Source of the DNA: Kerstersia sp052103615
GTDB lineage: Bacteria > Pseudomonadota > Gammaproteobacteria > Burkholderiales > Burkholderiaceae_B
Assembly: GCF_052103615.1 (NCBI RefSeq)
Contig: NZ_JBQEKA010000074.1
Span: 1 to 15,639, forward strand
Length of the DNA: 15,639 nucleotides
Direction: 5' to 3'
The notes under the pieces are model-generated. The model was not told where the DNA came from, made no database searches, and was given only the letters and a program-made list of their open reading frames with translations. Both the position numbers and the translations under genes were made by a program. This document shows positions 15,096 to 15,639 of the stretch, in pieces. The first letter of the stretch is position 1. Each line of letters begins with the position of its first letter.

Positions 15096-15575
15096 ATGAC
15101 GTCCAAAACCGAAGAACTGCAAAAGCTGTACCAAGAAGTTCTGGATTACAAATCGGATATCGACGACGACGGCGACGTGCGTTTCCGCCACCCGGAAATG
15201 GGCGTGTTCTACCTCTCCATCGATGCAGACAACGACCCCGAATTCCTGCGCCTGGTGTTTCCCAACTTTGCCGATGACGAACGCACCGGCCTGTCGCGCG
15301 AGCAGCTGCTGGAGCTGGCCAATGAGGTCAACATCCGCAACAAGGCCTCCAAGCTGACTGTCAGCTACATGAATAGCGACAACACCTGGAACGTCAGCGC
15401 GCAGATCGAATCTTTCATCGCTGCGGCCGACCAGTTTCCTGACCCGGAAATGCTGCGCGCCACGATGAACCGCAATATTTCGGCTATCCGCGCCAGCCTG
15501 TCCACCTTCCATCAGGCCGTCGAAGAAGCCAAGAACACCGACTCCGACGACGGTGAAAACGGCGACGCGATCTAA
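15096..15575 (+). CDS. YbjN-like acidic protein, probable partner of the fusion protease
   Basis: 159-residue acidic cytoplasmic protein resembling the YbjN / type-III-secretion-chaperone-like fold: an N-terminal helix (EELQKLYQEVLDY), strands around DVRFRHPEMGVFYLSIDADN, DPEFLRLVFPNF, a helix LSREQLLELANEVN, then KLTVSYMN and WNVSAQIESFI, and a final long helix with an acidic tail (DSDDGENGDAI). YbjN proteins are poorly understood and have been linked to motility and stress regulation; the fold family acts as small chaperones or adaptors. It has a strong AAGGAG ribosome binding site at 15080-15085, ten bases before ATG 15096, in contrast to the weak start of the protease gene. It lies 88 bp behind the protease on the same strand with no visible terminator between, so co-transcription is likely. 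A role as adaptor, inhibitor or chaperone is inference. Confidence 0.7.
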   Translation: MTSKTEELQKLYQEVLDYKSDIDDDGDVRFRHPEMGVFYLSIDADNDPEFLRLVFPNFADDERTGLSREQLLELANEVNIRNKASKLTVSYMNSDNTWNVSAQIESFIAAADQFPDPEMLRATMNRNISAIRASLSTFHQAVEEAKNTDSDDGENGDAI

Positions 15576-15598
15576 TCGCCAAGCATTTGCCAAACAAA

Positions 15599-15627
15599 AT
15601 GGCCGCCAGACATCGGCTGGCGGCCAT
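15599..15627. terminator. Hairpin terminator at the end of the protease-YbjN unit
   Basis: ATGGCCGCCAG (15599-15609) pairs perfectly with CTGGCGGCCAT (15617-15627) around a 7-nt loop, 23 bp after the YbjN stop codon. The plus strand has no T-run afterwards, but the minus strand continues ATTTTGTTTG, so it works best for a convergent minus-strand gene to the right and may also serve this unit. Confidence 0.6.
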
Positions 15628-15639
15628 CTGCCTGATGCA

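Overview
The window looks like the chromosome of a high-GC betaproteobacterium of the Burkholderiales, probably family Alcaligenaceae (Bordetella/Achromobacter/Kerstersia-like). Two things point there: the rpsU-dnaG-rpoD order, and a primary sigma factor with a long Lys/Ala-rich N-terminal tail, which I recall from that family. The genus is not decided by the sequence.

Layout, left to right. (1) 1-2634, plus strand: the 3' part of a ThDP-dependent benzoylformate-decarboxylase-type enzyme, then an AEC-family permease. This is probably a small operon for uptake and decarboxylation of a 2-oxo acid, and it ends at a strong bidirectional terminator. (2) 2796-3851, minus strand: an exported choloylglycine-hydrolase/penicillin-V-acylase-like Ntn hydrolase. 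(3) About 4036-5785: a decayed integrative element. An intact tRNA-Ile2(CAU) gene at 5709-5785 and a 3' tRNA fragment at 4086-4131 flank about 1.6 kb of debris: a broken tyrosine recombinase pointing at the tRNA, IS3-type transposase scraps in opposite orientations, and small unknown ORFs. Each tRNA copy is followed by its own hairpin terminator. (4) 5870-11192, minus strand: rpsU, dnaG, rpoD (the macromolecular synthesis operon), followed 16 bp later by a DUF441/YeaL membrane protein that contains a 10-N assembly gap. (5) 11193-11554: a divergent intergenic region with the rpsU promoter and a perfect 20-bp palindrome. (6) 11555-15575, plus strand: a 1150-residue protein and an acidic YbjN-like protein.

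The most unusual locus is the last one. The large protein joins, in one soluble chain, a duplicated N-terminal motif, a ClpA/ClpB D2-type AAA+ module, and a complete FtsH-type AAA+ plus M41 zinc-metalloprotease half (HEAGH motif) without the FtsH transmembrane anchor. The YbjN-like gene directly behind it has a strong ribosome binding site and is a natural candidate for a chaperone, adaptor or regulator. Together they look like a two-gene cytoplasmic protease system in which one polypeptide carries two unfoldase motors. The functional pairing is inference; the domain content is read directly from the motifs.
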